From contig NC_030387.2 of assembly GCF_001625215.2 (NCBI RefSeq), positions 1,640,501-1,704,500 on the forward strand: a stretch of DNA of 64,000 nt. The letters are read 5' to 3'. Position numbers and translations under genes: made by a program. Each line of letters starts with the position of its first letter. Position 1 is the first letter of the stretch. The notes below the pieces were generated by a model that was given only the letters and a program-made list of their open reading frames with translations, made no database searches and was not told where the DNA came from. Of the stretch, positions 11,944 to 30,604 are shown in pieces. This DNA comes from Daucus carota subsp. sativus (lineage: Eukaryota; Streptophyta; Magnoliopsida; Apiales; Apiaceae).

Positions 11944-11955
11944 ACACAGGATTAT

Positions 11956-12500
11956 CAATACATTTTTTGTGAAAACTTGCAATCTAAACTTTATAATCCA
12001 TGTATTTTATAATCCCAAACCGTTTTAAATTGTCGTTAATGTTTATTTTATGTCCATGTTTATTTTACCTTATTTTCATAAAAATAAATTATATATTAAT
12101 AAAAAAATATGATAATGTGTATTTTTTTCAAGTTCACCCAAACACGTCTAAGATAAATAATAATTCAAGAAAAAATATTTTTTTAAAATATGGAAGTGTT
12201 TATGTGGGATGTGTCTGGATGAACTTGAAAATAATACATAATTTCTTATTTTTTTAATAAATAAATGGCTTAATTCTTATGTAAGACAAATAAAATCATA
12301 AAAATATGAATAAATAACTGTAATTTTTAATTAGAAAAGCGAGTTGATTATAAAATTTGGATTGTAAATACTCATCTGTTTGGACTAAAATTAAGTGTTA
12401 GAAGTTATAATTGACTCAAAAATATATGAATAACTAGGTTTGGACGAAAATGTTTTATAAAATATCAGAACGTGTTATAAATTATAAAAATTTCATGTAA
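11956..12500. other. intergenic AT-rich sequence
   Basis: No exon-like or repeat structure beyond simple AT-richness was recognised. Confidence 0.4.
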
Positions 12501-12843
12501 GAGCATCTCTTCCAATCATTAGAAACCCTTAGTTAAAAGTCTAGTTCGCTTACTAAAATAAAAAATTATAGCCAATGCACACAAAAAGATCACTCCAACC
12601 ATAGCAAGCTATAGTCTATAATTATAGCCACCCCTATGATGGTTATATTTGTCGAACCACTACAAATCTGTAGTGAATTTCACCTCATATCCCGCAGTTT
12701 ATATTCCTCCTTCCCGCTGATTACAAATTATTTATTACCATATTAAATAGATATATTCTATTTATAACAATCTAAATATTAATAACGTATTATTTTTAAA
12801 TTATAACCAACCAATATAGTCAATACCATTGAAGCACAATGTC
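12501..12843. mobile_element. Tourist-like MITE (GAGCATCTC family)
   Basis: It begins TAA|GAGCATCTCTTCCAATC and ends CATTGAAGCACAATGTC. The same ends and interior segments (ACCACT…, CATATTAAA…ATATATTCTATTTATAAC) occur inverted in the copy at 33165-33465 and partly at 25332-25678. There is no coding content. Confidence 0.6.
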
Positions 12844-13580
12844 TTGTGAGTTCAGCAAATTTTACATAATGTCTTGCATGTCCACTTTAGCCAACGATTA
12901 TAAACAACGTCATTCGAAATTTTAGACCCGAATATTGATCAACCAAAAAAATTAATATCTCGGATATATAATTCAGTTAATTCATGAGAATCAGTAGGTG
13001 ATATTTAGAGTAAATAGAGTTATTATTTATTTTTATGTCAAATCGCAGAGTTATTTAACCCTAAAGAATCGATAACGGAATGATATCAAGTCTAATTAAC
13101 AAAATAATTGATTACTAAATGATATCCATCAACCATTAAATAAAGAATTTCCATGCCAAAATAGAAATTCTAGAAGCTAATAAAGAAACATATTCAATTC
13201 AATATGACTCCCTAGAAAACAATATTCCCAAAAGATCAAGAAAAACAAATCATATATATTTGTAATTTTATAACCACCGATAATAACTAAATACAAAGAT
13301 ACCATATTATGGAAGTTTATTAATGGAAAAAGACTTCAAACTTTTCATTACAAAGCAATTGACCAGCTGATAGAAAACTTAAACTAGAAATTACCCACAA
13401 ATCCCAACTTTTTCCTTTTGCATTTACTCTAAGCAACAAATTTACATAAATAAATAAGTATAAAGGTTCTTATCACAACAAGTTTATTGCTGTACATGCA
13501 AATATTATAATTTATGAACATTTATTTATGTAAAGTGCATTATTAATTTTGTACAGATGATTCTTATCTGTCAGTCTTTT
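12844..13580. other. upstream region of the carboxypeptidase gene
   Basis: AT-rich sequence with no gene. The last part presumably contains the promoter of the gene starting at 13649. Confidence 0.45.
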
Positions 13581-13582
13581 AC

Positions 13583-13590
13583 TATATATA
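13583..13590 (+). promoter_or_regulatory. TATA box of the carboxypeptidase gene
   Basis: TATATATA lies about 60-65 bp before the ATG at 13649, in front of a short A/G-rich leader. This fits a plant core promoter with a short 5' UTR of about 30-35 nt. Confidence 0.55.
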
Positions 13591-13591
13591 G

Positions 13592-17490
<3,899 letters not shown>

Positions 17491-17894
17491 AACTTTGAAT
17501 CCTTCTTCTAACAGAAAGGGAAGAAGAAGAAGAAAATAGAGTCCATTATATAACTTATTGAATGTAATTTAACATTTTTATTACAGAGTATAATAGATCT
17601 TCCTCTGCAATCCTGTTTTTCTGATATCAGTCTCACTTCAAGTGTTTTTTTGTTGATCATTCTTATTGTAGTGAGATTTGTTCATTTCCTCGACTGATTC
17701 TGTTCATAACGTGTCTAGGTTCTATTCAGAAATGTAAAATAGAGAAGGCTAGGTATGAAATGTAGCAATATATACTGGCATACTGCAACTACATGCAGTG
17801 ATAATGTGATCTTATGTGTGCAAATATGTGTGTATTATCTATACTTTACCTACATGGCTAAATATACTCGAGGCCCTTTCAGTGCCTCAATACT
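17491..17894. other. convergent 3' region between two genes
   Basis: This 400-bp stretch holds the 3' UTRs of the plus-strand carboxypeptidase gene and the minus-strand DnaJ gene. No other gene is visible. Confidence 0.55.
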
Positions 17895-20004
17895 CTACTT
17901 ATCATTGCCTATCTTACTTTGAACAGCCTCTACTACTTTTGCTACATATAGGCCTATGAGATACCATGTAATACCTGTTAGAATCACCGGTAACCATGAG
18001 CTATTCACAAACTCCAACGCAAAAGAACCGTATATATGATCTTGAAGTCCCCCAGCAGAGCCTTCTCCAATCTGTGCTCGGACAATCACTGCTGCAACCA
18101 TGGATAATCCCAGTGGAACAAAGTCTACAAATGGGTTGTTTTGTTTCTTCCTTAGAGCGACATTTCTTCTCTTATTTCTCACTTCTGATTTCCAAGAAGG
18201 GGTGAATTCTGAAGCTCTTTTCTCTGCTGTTGATTTTGGGACCTGGACATCACTTAATGGAACCCAATAATCATCGTGTACTATGCTTTCTGATGCTACT
18301 TTCTGGGCAAGTCTTGGAGTTTCTCGTGCTTGCTTTCTTGAAGCAGCCACTTCTCTAATTTTATCTAGGCTCGGGTCTGAGGATATATGTTCTGAGGATT
18401 TATCTGGAAGTAGCCTCATGTGTTGGCCAGAATTTGATGAAGGCGATCCTCTTGCAATAGGCGCCTGCCAGTATAACCAGTTTGAGATTGCTCTAATAGT
18501 CTGAATTGCTGATATCCTTGATTCCTTCTGAAGGTCTGAATCCTGAAAGTTCATATTTTTCCATGTAAGATCTGAAGGAATATTGTTGATAATTTGTCTA
18601 AAATCACCCTTACCTTGGAATGTTTTACAGTAGTTCTGTCCTTGTTTTCTTTAAATTTTTGCTGGAATTTCTCTACGTCAACAAATATATTTGAGACACG
18701 AACACCAGCAGTGTTGCCTGCACCAACTCTAACATTACCTCGTGGCTGCTTCGACATTAGAAACTCCAGTGCTGCCAGGTTTGACCTCTCAATTACACTA
18801 CAGGATTCACATAAACATTTTAAAAACTTCAGACATAACCTATCTTTCATCAGGCTTTTCTCTGAAACTTCTAGTAATCTATAAAAGAAGTTAAGATCCT
18901 TACGAGATGCAATCAACAGGGCACGCTCCAATAGCCTCTTGGATTTTATCTTCAGGATCAGCCCATTGTCCAACAACTCTTGCTCTCCCATGAACAGATT
19001 CAATAGCAAACGTTTTCTCGGCTAACAGGGCACATTTTAAGCAGCCAACACACTTCACTTCATCAACAAAAACAGCTCTTTCCTCACTCTCTGATCCAAA
19101 CCATGATGAGTATAAGGGCTTTCCTGTGTAGCCTCGAAATCCTTCAAACTTTGCTTGTTCCTGTAGTAATTTTCTCTTAGTCTTGGACATGCAAATTTAA
19201 GGAGCCACTAATATGAAAGAAATAACAGATTCACATAGTTCTACAAAGCTCTTCCTAAAAACAGCAAAAAAGTGTGGAATTAGGCAGAAATGTTCTATTT
19301 ATCTAATTATCTCGGATCAGATCTAGTTAATTATAGCTTCAATTCCCATAAATCTTTTTATTTTTCAGAAGTTCGTGTTCGGTGCAAATTGCAACAGTCA
19401 ATTATCCATCAGGTCACGGACTCAAACTTTATACGATCCGTTTTTCAATCTTCTCAATTCCTTAACTAAAATTCCAAATACAAAACAGCAATAAAGTGTG
19501 GAATTAGGCAACACTGTTCTAAATAATTCGGATCAGATCCAGTAAATCATAGCTTGAATTTCCTGTATTTTCTTCTTTTCTAATTGTCTGAAGGTCGTGT
19601 TTGGTGTAATAGTCAATTGTCCACCAGAGCACATATGAACAAAAACTACTAACCTTGTCGTAGAGAAAACGAGTGTTGGGATCAGAGAGAAGAGCATAAG
19701 CTTCATTAAGCACAATAGCCATATCATGACCAGCTGCTCCAGCTATATCAGGGTGGCAACGCTTTTGCAGAGTCCTATAAGCCAGCTTTATATCAGCTTG
19801 ATCAGAAGAGCTGTCCACCCCAAGAAGATCATAAAGATCAAAGTCCGAGATCGAAGAGCTAGAATTTGAAGCTGCTTTACAAACAAGACGATGATCGTAT
19901 GATTTTCGACAAGTGGTTGAAGAAGCAAACAGTCTGGAGTTTGGACTGAGATTGTTTACAGAAGGAGCTGGAGTGCATGCAAAGATTCTTGCAGAGCTCA
20001 ACAT
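17895..20004 (-). CDS. DJC76: plastid DnaJ protein with 4Fe-4S ferredoxin domain, DJC76-like
   Basis: Four exons: 20004-19654, 19160-18904, 18797-18614 and 18542-17895, joined in frame to 479 aa. Residues 1 to about 50 are Ser-rich with few acids, like a chloroplast transit peptide. A J-domain follows (YDLLGVDSSSDQADIK…CHPDIAG…YALLSDPNTR) with the HPD motif needed to stimulate Hsp70. Next comes a bacterial-type ferredoxin segment, DEVKCVGCLKCALLAEKTFA…ACPVDCIS, with CxxCxxC and a later CPxxC for a 4Fe-4S cluster. The C-terminal third is polar, then has two hydrophobic segments (FVPLGLSMVAAVIV and LPVILTGITWYLIGLYV), so thylakoid or envelope anchoring is likely. This order is that of Arabidopsis DJC76/DJC77/DJC82; DJC76 (At5g23240) is next to succinyl-CoA ligase alpha there, as here. 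Exon 2 was started at the acceptor 19161-19163 because it restores YDK-EQAKFEG. Confidence 0.92.
19260..19628. repeat. tandem duplication of about 223 bp inside DJC76 intron 1
   Basis: AAAGTGTGGAATTAGGCA, CGGATCAGATC and the CAGTCAATT region occur in the same order at about 19260-19412 and 19483-19628. The copies have diverged by small indels and substitutions. The second copy reaches almost to the exon 1 donor site. Confidence 0.75.
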
Positions 20005-21046
20005 TTTTGGTACTTTTGGTTCTCCTTCACTTTTTTTTTAAAGATAAAGATTGAGAGAAGGGAGAGGCTTAGATTTGATTATCTAGGATGTTGGAAGCAA
20101 GATATTTTGTGAGCTAGCATTCTTGATTTTATTTTTGGTTCAGTGTCCTGGAGCTTGATGTTTATGTTTTTGTTCCCACATGCATGTCATACAGAAAAGT
20201 AAGCCCTTTTAGGTGGGAGATATTTTTTTTTTCTTCAAGGTCTTGTACTTTCAAAAGAAGCTTTTTTATCAATATTATTTTTTGAATTAAATTTTTACTG
20301 AATCATTCACACTATCTTTTAGATTCCATTGTTTTGTAGTTGCTCTGAAACAACTAGTTTAGTTATAAGAATATATATATGAATAAATGCTTGATTCTCG
20401 AGCCCATGATTGTTAAAATCAAGGATCGGAACTAATAGGTTGATCCGCCAATTCTAAATTTATTGGAGATTTTTCAAAAAATCAAGAATCTTTGATCAAA
20501 TCAGGGTGAAATCAATAAATTGCGACTCAGATGATAATTTTACTTTCAAAAACTCTTTTCCCATTTCATTTATCCATATATATTTTGGTGGTAAGTGGTA
20601 ACATTTGGCATTTTGTTACTAGCTGGAGAGGAGTACACGCAATATAAGACCAGCTTCTGTTGAAGCTTCTTTGTTTAAGAGTAATAAAGTAACTGAAGAT
20701 GACATACCTTGTCTTAGCTTGATCAAAATTCAGATAATTATCTCGAGCATCACATGAAATGTAAACTCAAGAAAATCTCATATGTTCGATAGTCAAAAGT
20801 AATGCTTACATATTCCTAATATCATACCCACATATTTCGGTTTTTTCGGCATCTTTTGGGTTAATTAAGAAGACATGATACACCATTAACCATTTTAGCA
20901 TAAGAGTGTGAGCGTTTATTTGGAACAGCTGGAAAAGATATAATACCCGTAAATATTGACAAAAAGAGTACGCAATTTGCAACAAAAAGAGTATGCATTG
21001 TTTGCAAATCCTGCTGCAGCGCATGCATAGCAGGCTCCTGCCTTGC
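20005..21046. other. intergenic region between DJC76-like and succinyl-CoA ligase genes
   Basis: It holds the DJC76 promoter side and the 3' UTR of the ligase gene, both on the minus strand. No further gene is seen; the frame at 20806-21078 overlaps the ligase 3' end and has no support. Confidence 0.5.
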
Positions 21047-25145
<4,099 letters not shown>

Positions 25146-25331
25146 CGGAAACAATGGCTGAGCTAGGGTTAGGGTTTGACTCAGATGGTTGAATTGATTG
25201 AGATTTGGGGTTGAAACTTGAAAGTGAATAATAAATTGGCAACGGAGAAATAGAAAGAATATTAGGACTGTCCTAAATTTTAAATACTAGGAGAACTTTA
25301 ATTGGTTTAAAAGTTTGAATATGTTTATTTA

Positions 25332-25678
25332 TTGACATGTTAAATTGTTTTCGGAGCATATCCAAGAAAATATCGTAACGAAAAATTCAATTTGACATAT
25401 CAAAAATAAAATAATATAATCGATCTTTTCAAAAAATTATTCTCCAACCATACCCGCCGATTATCTATACTTATTGCCCACTTTTTATGATGGATGACTA
25501 TATTTGTCTATCACTTGATCCACTACAGACATATATGAAATTTGTATGAAGATTACAGATCCCCCATTATCATATTAAAATGATATATTCTATTTATAAC
25601 AATCTAATATATTAAAAACATACTAATTTCAAATTACGATCAACTAATATACCCAATATCATCAAAAATATATTAAAG
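25332..25678. mobile_element. truncated MITE of the 12501-12843 family
   Basis: It starts near GGAGCATATCCAAG and includes CATATTAAAATGATATATTC and TTTATAACAATCTAATATAT, which follow the same order as in the copy at 12501-12843. It stops where the inverted-repeat element begins at 25679. Confidence 0.45.
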
Positions 25679-25984
25679 AATGACAAAGTGGTGGCTGAGT
25701 TTGGCGAATTTTACAAAATGATGGCTGGACTTCAAAAACTACAGAATAGTGGTTCGACTTGACCTCCGCGTTTTAAAATGGTGACGGTCGTCTATCTCCA
25801 TTAGTTTTGCACCGTTAACTTCCAAAAAAATTAAAAAAAAAAAAAAAGAATGGGTAAAAGGAGGTTTTATGTTAAAACAACGGTCAATAGCACGGGCAGT
25901 ATATATATACACTAAACAGAGGCATAATTAGTTAGAAGAAGCTCATTTCTACCTAGCAATCTGAGAGGAACAAGGCAGAGGACA

Positions 25985-26137
25985 TGGATTACTGCCATGT
26001 GGCATGAAGCCGGAAATGAGAAGAAGTTAGTTGAGGTAAAAAAGATGGAAAGTAGAAAATGGAGGCTTCATATGGTGCTTGTGTTTGTATTTTTCTTTGT
26101 TGTTTATGTAGTAACTAGGTCGGTGGAGACACTGGAG
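25985..26137 (+). pseudogene. left-arm GRF zinc-finger gene, internally deleted
   Basis: It starts ATGGATTACTGCCATG, matching the right-arm copy (MDYCH). It then jumps, in another frame, straight to EKKLVEVKKMESRKW and the membrane segment LVFVFFFVVYVVTRS. The zinc-finger core (GRRF…CGFFxW) and the start of the coiled coil are deleted. It cannot encode a working protein. Confidence 0.7.
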
Positions 26138-26444
26138 TAAGGTTGTATGTGTGGTAGATTAGATCTGTATTAAAGTATGGTGGACGGAGGTTGTGAGTTT
26201 GTAATGAATTGTGGTTGATGCGGTGTAATGAATGAAATGGTAGAGCATTGTATTGAATGTTTGTTGTCTAGAATTTGTCTTTACCTTTACTATAAATTGC
26301 ACAAAAGTAATTGACATGGAAATAAATGGTAGAGATGATATGGAAATAAATTGAAATGCTCTGCACAGAAAGAATTGTGACAAGAGAAAGTGACATTTAA
26401 ATTTTGCCTAAATACATACATAGATGTTAAAAATTTGTACATAG

Positions 26445-26558
26445 CTTAGGCCAACAAAAGAAGCATTAGTTTAGCCTTACAAAATAACTCCAAAAGCAAA
26501 CTTGAACTTGGCAAATGACTTAGGCCAACAAAAGAGGCATTAGTTTAGCCTTACAAAA
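26445..26558. repeat. 40-bp direct repeat, period 74
   Basis: CTTAGGCCAACAAAAGARGC plus ATTAGTTTAGCCTTACAAAA appears at 26445-26484 and 26519-26558 with one difference. It lies in the central region of the inverted-repeat element. Confidence 0.85.
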
Positions 26559-26611
26559 GTTTGATCAAAAGGCATGAAACAAGTTTAGATGAACATGAAA
26601 CTGGCTAGCTA

Positions 26612-26885
26612 GTCCACATATTTCTTATTGATCCTTTTCTCCCGGGTGCTCCTTGCTCTTAGAATTTCTGCCCTTGTAGTCACAGTTTTTTTGCTTCTTT
26701 TGCCATGACTTTGGAGCCACACCAGTTGAGCTAGGTCCTTCATTTTGTGGTGGAGGCTGAGAACCAAACACAGCTCCCTCACTTTCAGTAGATTGAGTGG
26801 TTGGCTGAACTTCTGATGGAATGGCTTGGGCTTCATCCTCAGCTGGCCTAGCTTAAGCATCCTCATTGGACCCCCGTTAAATTCA
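26612..26885 (-). pseudogene. C-terminal tail of an unplaced coding region, possibly transposase
   Basis: One minus-strand frame reads EDEAQAIPSEVQPTTQSTES…PPPQNEGPSSTGVAPKSWQKKQKN…EHPGEKDQ then stop. Such Pro/Ser/Gln-rich, Lys-ending tails are common at the end of plant Mutator-type transposases. No catalytic domain is left, so the link is inference. The other frame over the same bases (26866-26609) has no such composition. Confidence 0.35.
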
Positions 26886-26904
26886 ACCTACCACACATAC
26901 AACT

Positions 26905-27222
26905 TTACTCCACTGTCTCCACTGACCTAGTTACTACATAAACAACAAAGAAAAATACAAACACAAGCACCATACGAAGCCTCCATTTTTTATTTTCCAA
27001 CTTTTTTACCTCAATTAACTTATTCTCAATTTCGGCTTCCATGGCTCTTAACCTTCTCAATAGATCGGGTATAACGACTTTAGCTCGATTGCAGAGGGGA
27101 GCATTCACCTATTTGAAAAAGCCACATCCACTATTGGAGCAATTTCTGAAACGGCGGCCAGCATTTGCATCTGTCCAGGCCACCCTTTTGGCTGCAATCA
27201 TGCCACAATGACAGTAATCCAT
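26905..27222 (-). pseudogene. right-arm GRF-type zinc-finger/coiled-coil/TM gene with a stop
   Basis: From ATG at 27222 the frame reads MDYCHCGMIAAKRVAW, then GRRFRNCSNSGCGFFK, then TAG, then VNAPLCNRAKVV…LRRLRAMEAEIENKL…KKW and VLVFVFFFVVYVVTRSVETVE. That is a GRF zinc finger (CxC…GRRF…C…C-x-FFxW), a coiled coil and one C-terminal membrane helix, the layout of many small plant GRF proteins. The stop replaces the near-invariant Trp after FFK: TAG where TGG is expected, a single base change. It could be a pseudogene or depend on readthrough; pseudogene is more likely given the broken twin. Confidence 0.75.
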
Positions 27223-27650
27223 GCCCTCTACCTTGTTCCTCTCAGATTGCTAGGTAGAAATGAGCTTCTTCTAACTGATTATGCCTCTGTTTAGTGTGTA
27301 TATACACTGCCCTTGCTAATGACCGTTGTTTTAACCTAAAACCCCCTTTTACCCTTTTTCTATATTGTTTTGGGAGTTAAAAGTGCAAAACTAACGGAGA
27401 TGGACGGCCGCCACCATTTTAAAATGCGGAAGTCAAGTCGAGCCACCATTATGTAGTTTTTGAAGTCCAGCCACCGTTTTGTAAAATTCGCCAAACCTCG
27501 GCCACCATTTTGTCATTTACTCTATTAATTATTAAATATACTTTAATGAAAAACACATATTATTCCAACCTGTATGTATCGTCAAAATAAAACCAAATAC
27601 TAAAATAGAAAAGTTAAAAAAATAGTACAAGTCACCTTACATCACACGGG

Positions 27651-27864
27651 CATAGATTTGCAGAAACCGAATCAATAATCGGACGATACCGCACCGAATA
27701 AAAATCACACTGATATTTTGATTTTGGTTTTAAAAAATTTTAAAACCGAATATTAACCAGACCGAACCGCAATAATATCTATGTTTATTTATTTATTTTA
27801 TACATTTAAATATAATATATAATTTATATATTCTCTAATATATATATATATATATGTATATGTA

Positions 27865-27898
<34 letters not shown>

Positions 27899-28455
27899 CT
27901 TATAAACTGTCCAATGCCTACCATATTAAACCAACCCTGGCACTAGTTTATACCTTTTGCACCAGTCTAAAACAATTTACTGGGTCAGTGCTATTGATTC
28001 CGCTGTTGTTGTTTTTTGCGATTGTTTTCTGTTAGGACTGTGATTGTGAAGCTATGATGTATAAATAAAGTTCGGAGAATTTGTACTTGCAACTCGTAAA
28101 CAAATTGCTTTGCTAAATTGAAGATTAGATGTATTCATGTTGGTTCTGTATGCAGTTGAGAGATGCTTAAGGATTCATAATGTAGTGGGAGAAAAGGACC
28201 ACAACGCCTAGTCATTTTGAAAATATTTTAATGCACAACTGATTTGAAAACTTGTTAAAGGCCCCGGCATCCGAGAGTTTATCGGACTCTTCACAGTTTA
28301 AAAACCCAACGGCACCATATAAAATTGAAACGACTCATTTATAAACCAAACCACACCAATGGTATTTGGTTTGGTTTTGGTTTTCAATTTTAGAAACATC
28401 ACTTTTGTAGTTTCGGTTGTGGTTTTAGGTGCAAACCGCACCATGCATATCACTA
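27651..28455. mobile_element. hAT-like non-autonomous element with perfect 8-bp target duplication
   Basis: CACACGGG stands at 27643-27650 and again at 28456-28463. The element begins CATAGATTTGCAGAAACC and its right end, read inward, is TAGTGATATGCATGGTGCGG, which resembles hAT termini (YAGRGATGTGCA…GGTGCGGT). CCGAAC/CGGTTT-rich tracts lie near both ends. There is no transposase. The 8-bp duplication is the hAT hallmark. Confidence 0.75.
27840..27899. repeat. compound (TA)n(TG)n(TA)n microsatellite
   Basis: Uninterrupted TA dinucleotides pass into TATG, about nine TG units, and back to TA, all within the hAT-like element. Confidence 0.95.
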
Positions 28456-28557
28456 CACACGGGTTATAAGCTAGTGTGCTTATATATATTATAACTCGAG
28501 TGATGATATATATGTTGGCGTATAATTAGAAATAAAATTTATAAAAAAACACTGCAA

Positions 28558-28994
28558 CACTACTAAATCAGAAATGATTTCTTGTAATTTTAAAGTCGTG
28601 TATGAAATTCAAAACCAGATTCTTGTAAAACTGTGGATTATGAATACTATGGGCTGATTTCTCTGGGACACTACTAAATCATAAAAGATTTCATGTAATT
28701 TTAAAGCCGCATACGAAATTCAAAACCACATTCTTGTAAAACTGTGGATTATGACTACTGTGGGCATATTCAATCGTATCCATGCATGCGAAATAAAATG
28801 GACGATAGAGATCCTTTAAATCTTGCTTGGACACTATTAAATCAGAAAGATTTCAAGTAATTTCAAAGTCGCGTATAAAATTCAAAACCAGATTCTTGCA
28901 AAACTGTGGATAATGAATACTGTGGGCTGATTCAATCGTATCCATACATACAAAATAAAATGAACGGTGGAGATATTTCAAATCTAGCTTAACT
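28558..28994. repeat. three-copy tandem repeat, unit about 163 bp
   Basis: Copies begin CACTAYTAAATCA at 28558, 28669 and 28832. Each contains AAATTCAAAACCA, ATTCTTGYAAAACTGTGGAT and CTRTGGGC. Copies 2 and 3 are full length (about 163 bp); copy 1 lacks the last 52 bp or so (CGTATCCATRCATRCRAAAT…). No coding potential is seen. Confidence 0.85.
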
Positions 28995-30178
28995 ATCAAT
29001 GCATCAACTATATAAGAAGCAAGCATCATAATCAATCATACAAACAAATCAATATATCTTCATATGATGATATGAATTATAGTTTTTACACAAATGAATT
29101 AAAATGTGTATAGGTATAATTTTCATATTAATATTTTTATAGTAACATAGTTATCACTAAGATTAGTATTTCCATTTCATTATTTGAATTCATTATATGA
29201 TAGGTAGATTATTCATAATTTTCATGTCTAATGCTAATCATTAGCATTAGTATTGTTTTGTCATTATTTAATTATGTAAGATCAACATGCATGTTGTGAT
29301 AAATATAAAGAAAATTTATAATTTGGTGCATATTGGATGTAATATAACTTAAAAAAATTAACAATATATTAGACTGAGATCTTAATTTCATTATGTGCTC
29401 AAAACCTTGTATTGCAACTTTTTTTTATATATTGTTTTACAATCAATGTTTGTATTTGTAGATAATGAGGAAAATTAAGCATTCGGAATGATATGATCTA
29501 TATTTAATAGTTTGGTTAAAATTTCATAACAAGAATCCTTTAATAGAAACTGATCAATGAGAAAAAAATTCCCCCCATCCAAATCATTGTCAAACTTTAT
29601 TTTGATGTCAATTATTTAATTGCAGGTCACGAGAAGTATTCTAAACAAAAACAGGATTGTTCATTCTACATCAAGGTTTGATTTATTATTTAAAAGCTAT
29701 ATATTGTTTGGAATTTTATCAAAAATAATAAAAAGTAATAATTGATTAAATACTTCTTATTTATTATCTACTTTTTGCTTTCTTAATAAAAATATTTTTC
29801 TACCTAGAATTGTTATAATAAATTTTAACTAGTCCCTACTTCTTGCATCTTGAATATAGGATATCAAATATACTATTATTGTCCACAATTTTGAAAAGAG
29901 AAAATATGTTCTAACAAAAAACTTGTTGACTACAGATTATTCGAAAGGTTGTCTTCTTGCAATCTTCTCAAATAACACATATATATGTGCTTCACGATTC
30001 TCGGAACATCGGGCTTATCCAATATATATGCCAAAATTTGAGGTCTCCATTGAAGAATATAAAAAATTGTATAGGAGCCGGGAGGTATTTTTTAAAGAAG
30101 GATTATGCTTTCTTTTATTTTATAATAGTTTGTATATAGGTGATTGATATTGAATTGGCTTGTTCCGAAAATTTGCAG
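28995..30178. other. AT-rich sequence, possible upstream exons of the demethylase relic
   Basis: Mostly AT-rich. Frames at 29923-30147 (reading HRAYPIYMPKFEVSIEEYKK) are open, but I could not match them to a family. They might be decayed exons of the gene relic at 30179, or chance. Confidence 0.3.
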
Positions 30179-30604
30179 GCTAGGAATCATTATAGGAATA
30201 CATTGGCCGAAGACCTTCCTAGTTATATAAAGTTCCGTGATGGTTGCCTAAAAGGATCTAATGAGGAGGTGGATTTTCAGTTTGTAGCCAGGATCCCCAT
30301 ATATGCATGGTGTAGGTAAATCAAGCCTACAATACCCATATCATATGAAACTAGTCACGAGGATTATTTGAAGTCAATATCTCAGTGGAAATCTCATGAA
30401 GATGGTAGCATCCCTTGTCCTTCCAAAATTTTGGGTGGTTGCGGTGAAAACATATTAGAATCGAAAAGTTTACACAAGGATTCAGTTTCTGAATTGTTGA
30501 TTGAAGCTGAGAAATTGTCTAAGAAATACAAACTTGTTCCAATAATTACCGGAGAGTGGTTCCCCTGTCTAAATTTAGCTTCTGTAATTATTGTAAAAAA
30601 ATAA
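30179..30604 (+). pseudogene. JMJ25/IBM1-like lysine demethylase fragment
   Basis: After an acceptor-like TTTGCAG the frame reads YIKFRDGCLKGSNEEVDFQF, a stop (TAA at about 30316), then in the same frame WKSHEDGSIPCPSKILGGCG and LLIEAEKLSKKYKL. The pattern WKxxxxGSIPCPxKxxGGCG…ELxxxAExL is the zinc-finger-to-JmjC linker of plant KDM3-type demethylases. No JmjC catalytic domain is present nearby. The in-frame stop and missing parts make it a relic, perhaps carried here by a transposon. The assignment is from motif memory. Confidence 0.55.

Larger units (their letters stand above)
25679..27517. mobile_element. inverted-repeat element with a GRF zinc-finger gene in each arm
   Basis: The left arm (25679-26158) and right arm (27517-26886, reverse complement) match from ATGACAAARTGGTGGC inward. 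The match includes GGCGAATTTTACAAAA, TTTTAAAATG, a TATA stretch (GTATATATACACT), and the start of a small gene, up to TGTATGTGTGGTAG. The left arm lacks about 150 bp that the right arm keeps. The 730-bp centre holds a minus-strand coding tail at about 26880-26612. Both arm genes read inward from promoters inside the repeats, like mudrA/mudrB in MuDR. Length and arm form suit a Mutator-like or foldback element, but no 9-bp target duplication could be fixed. Confidence 0.65.
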
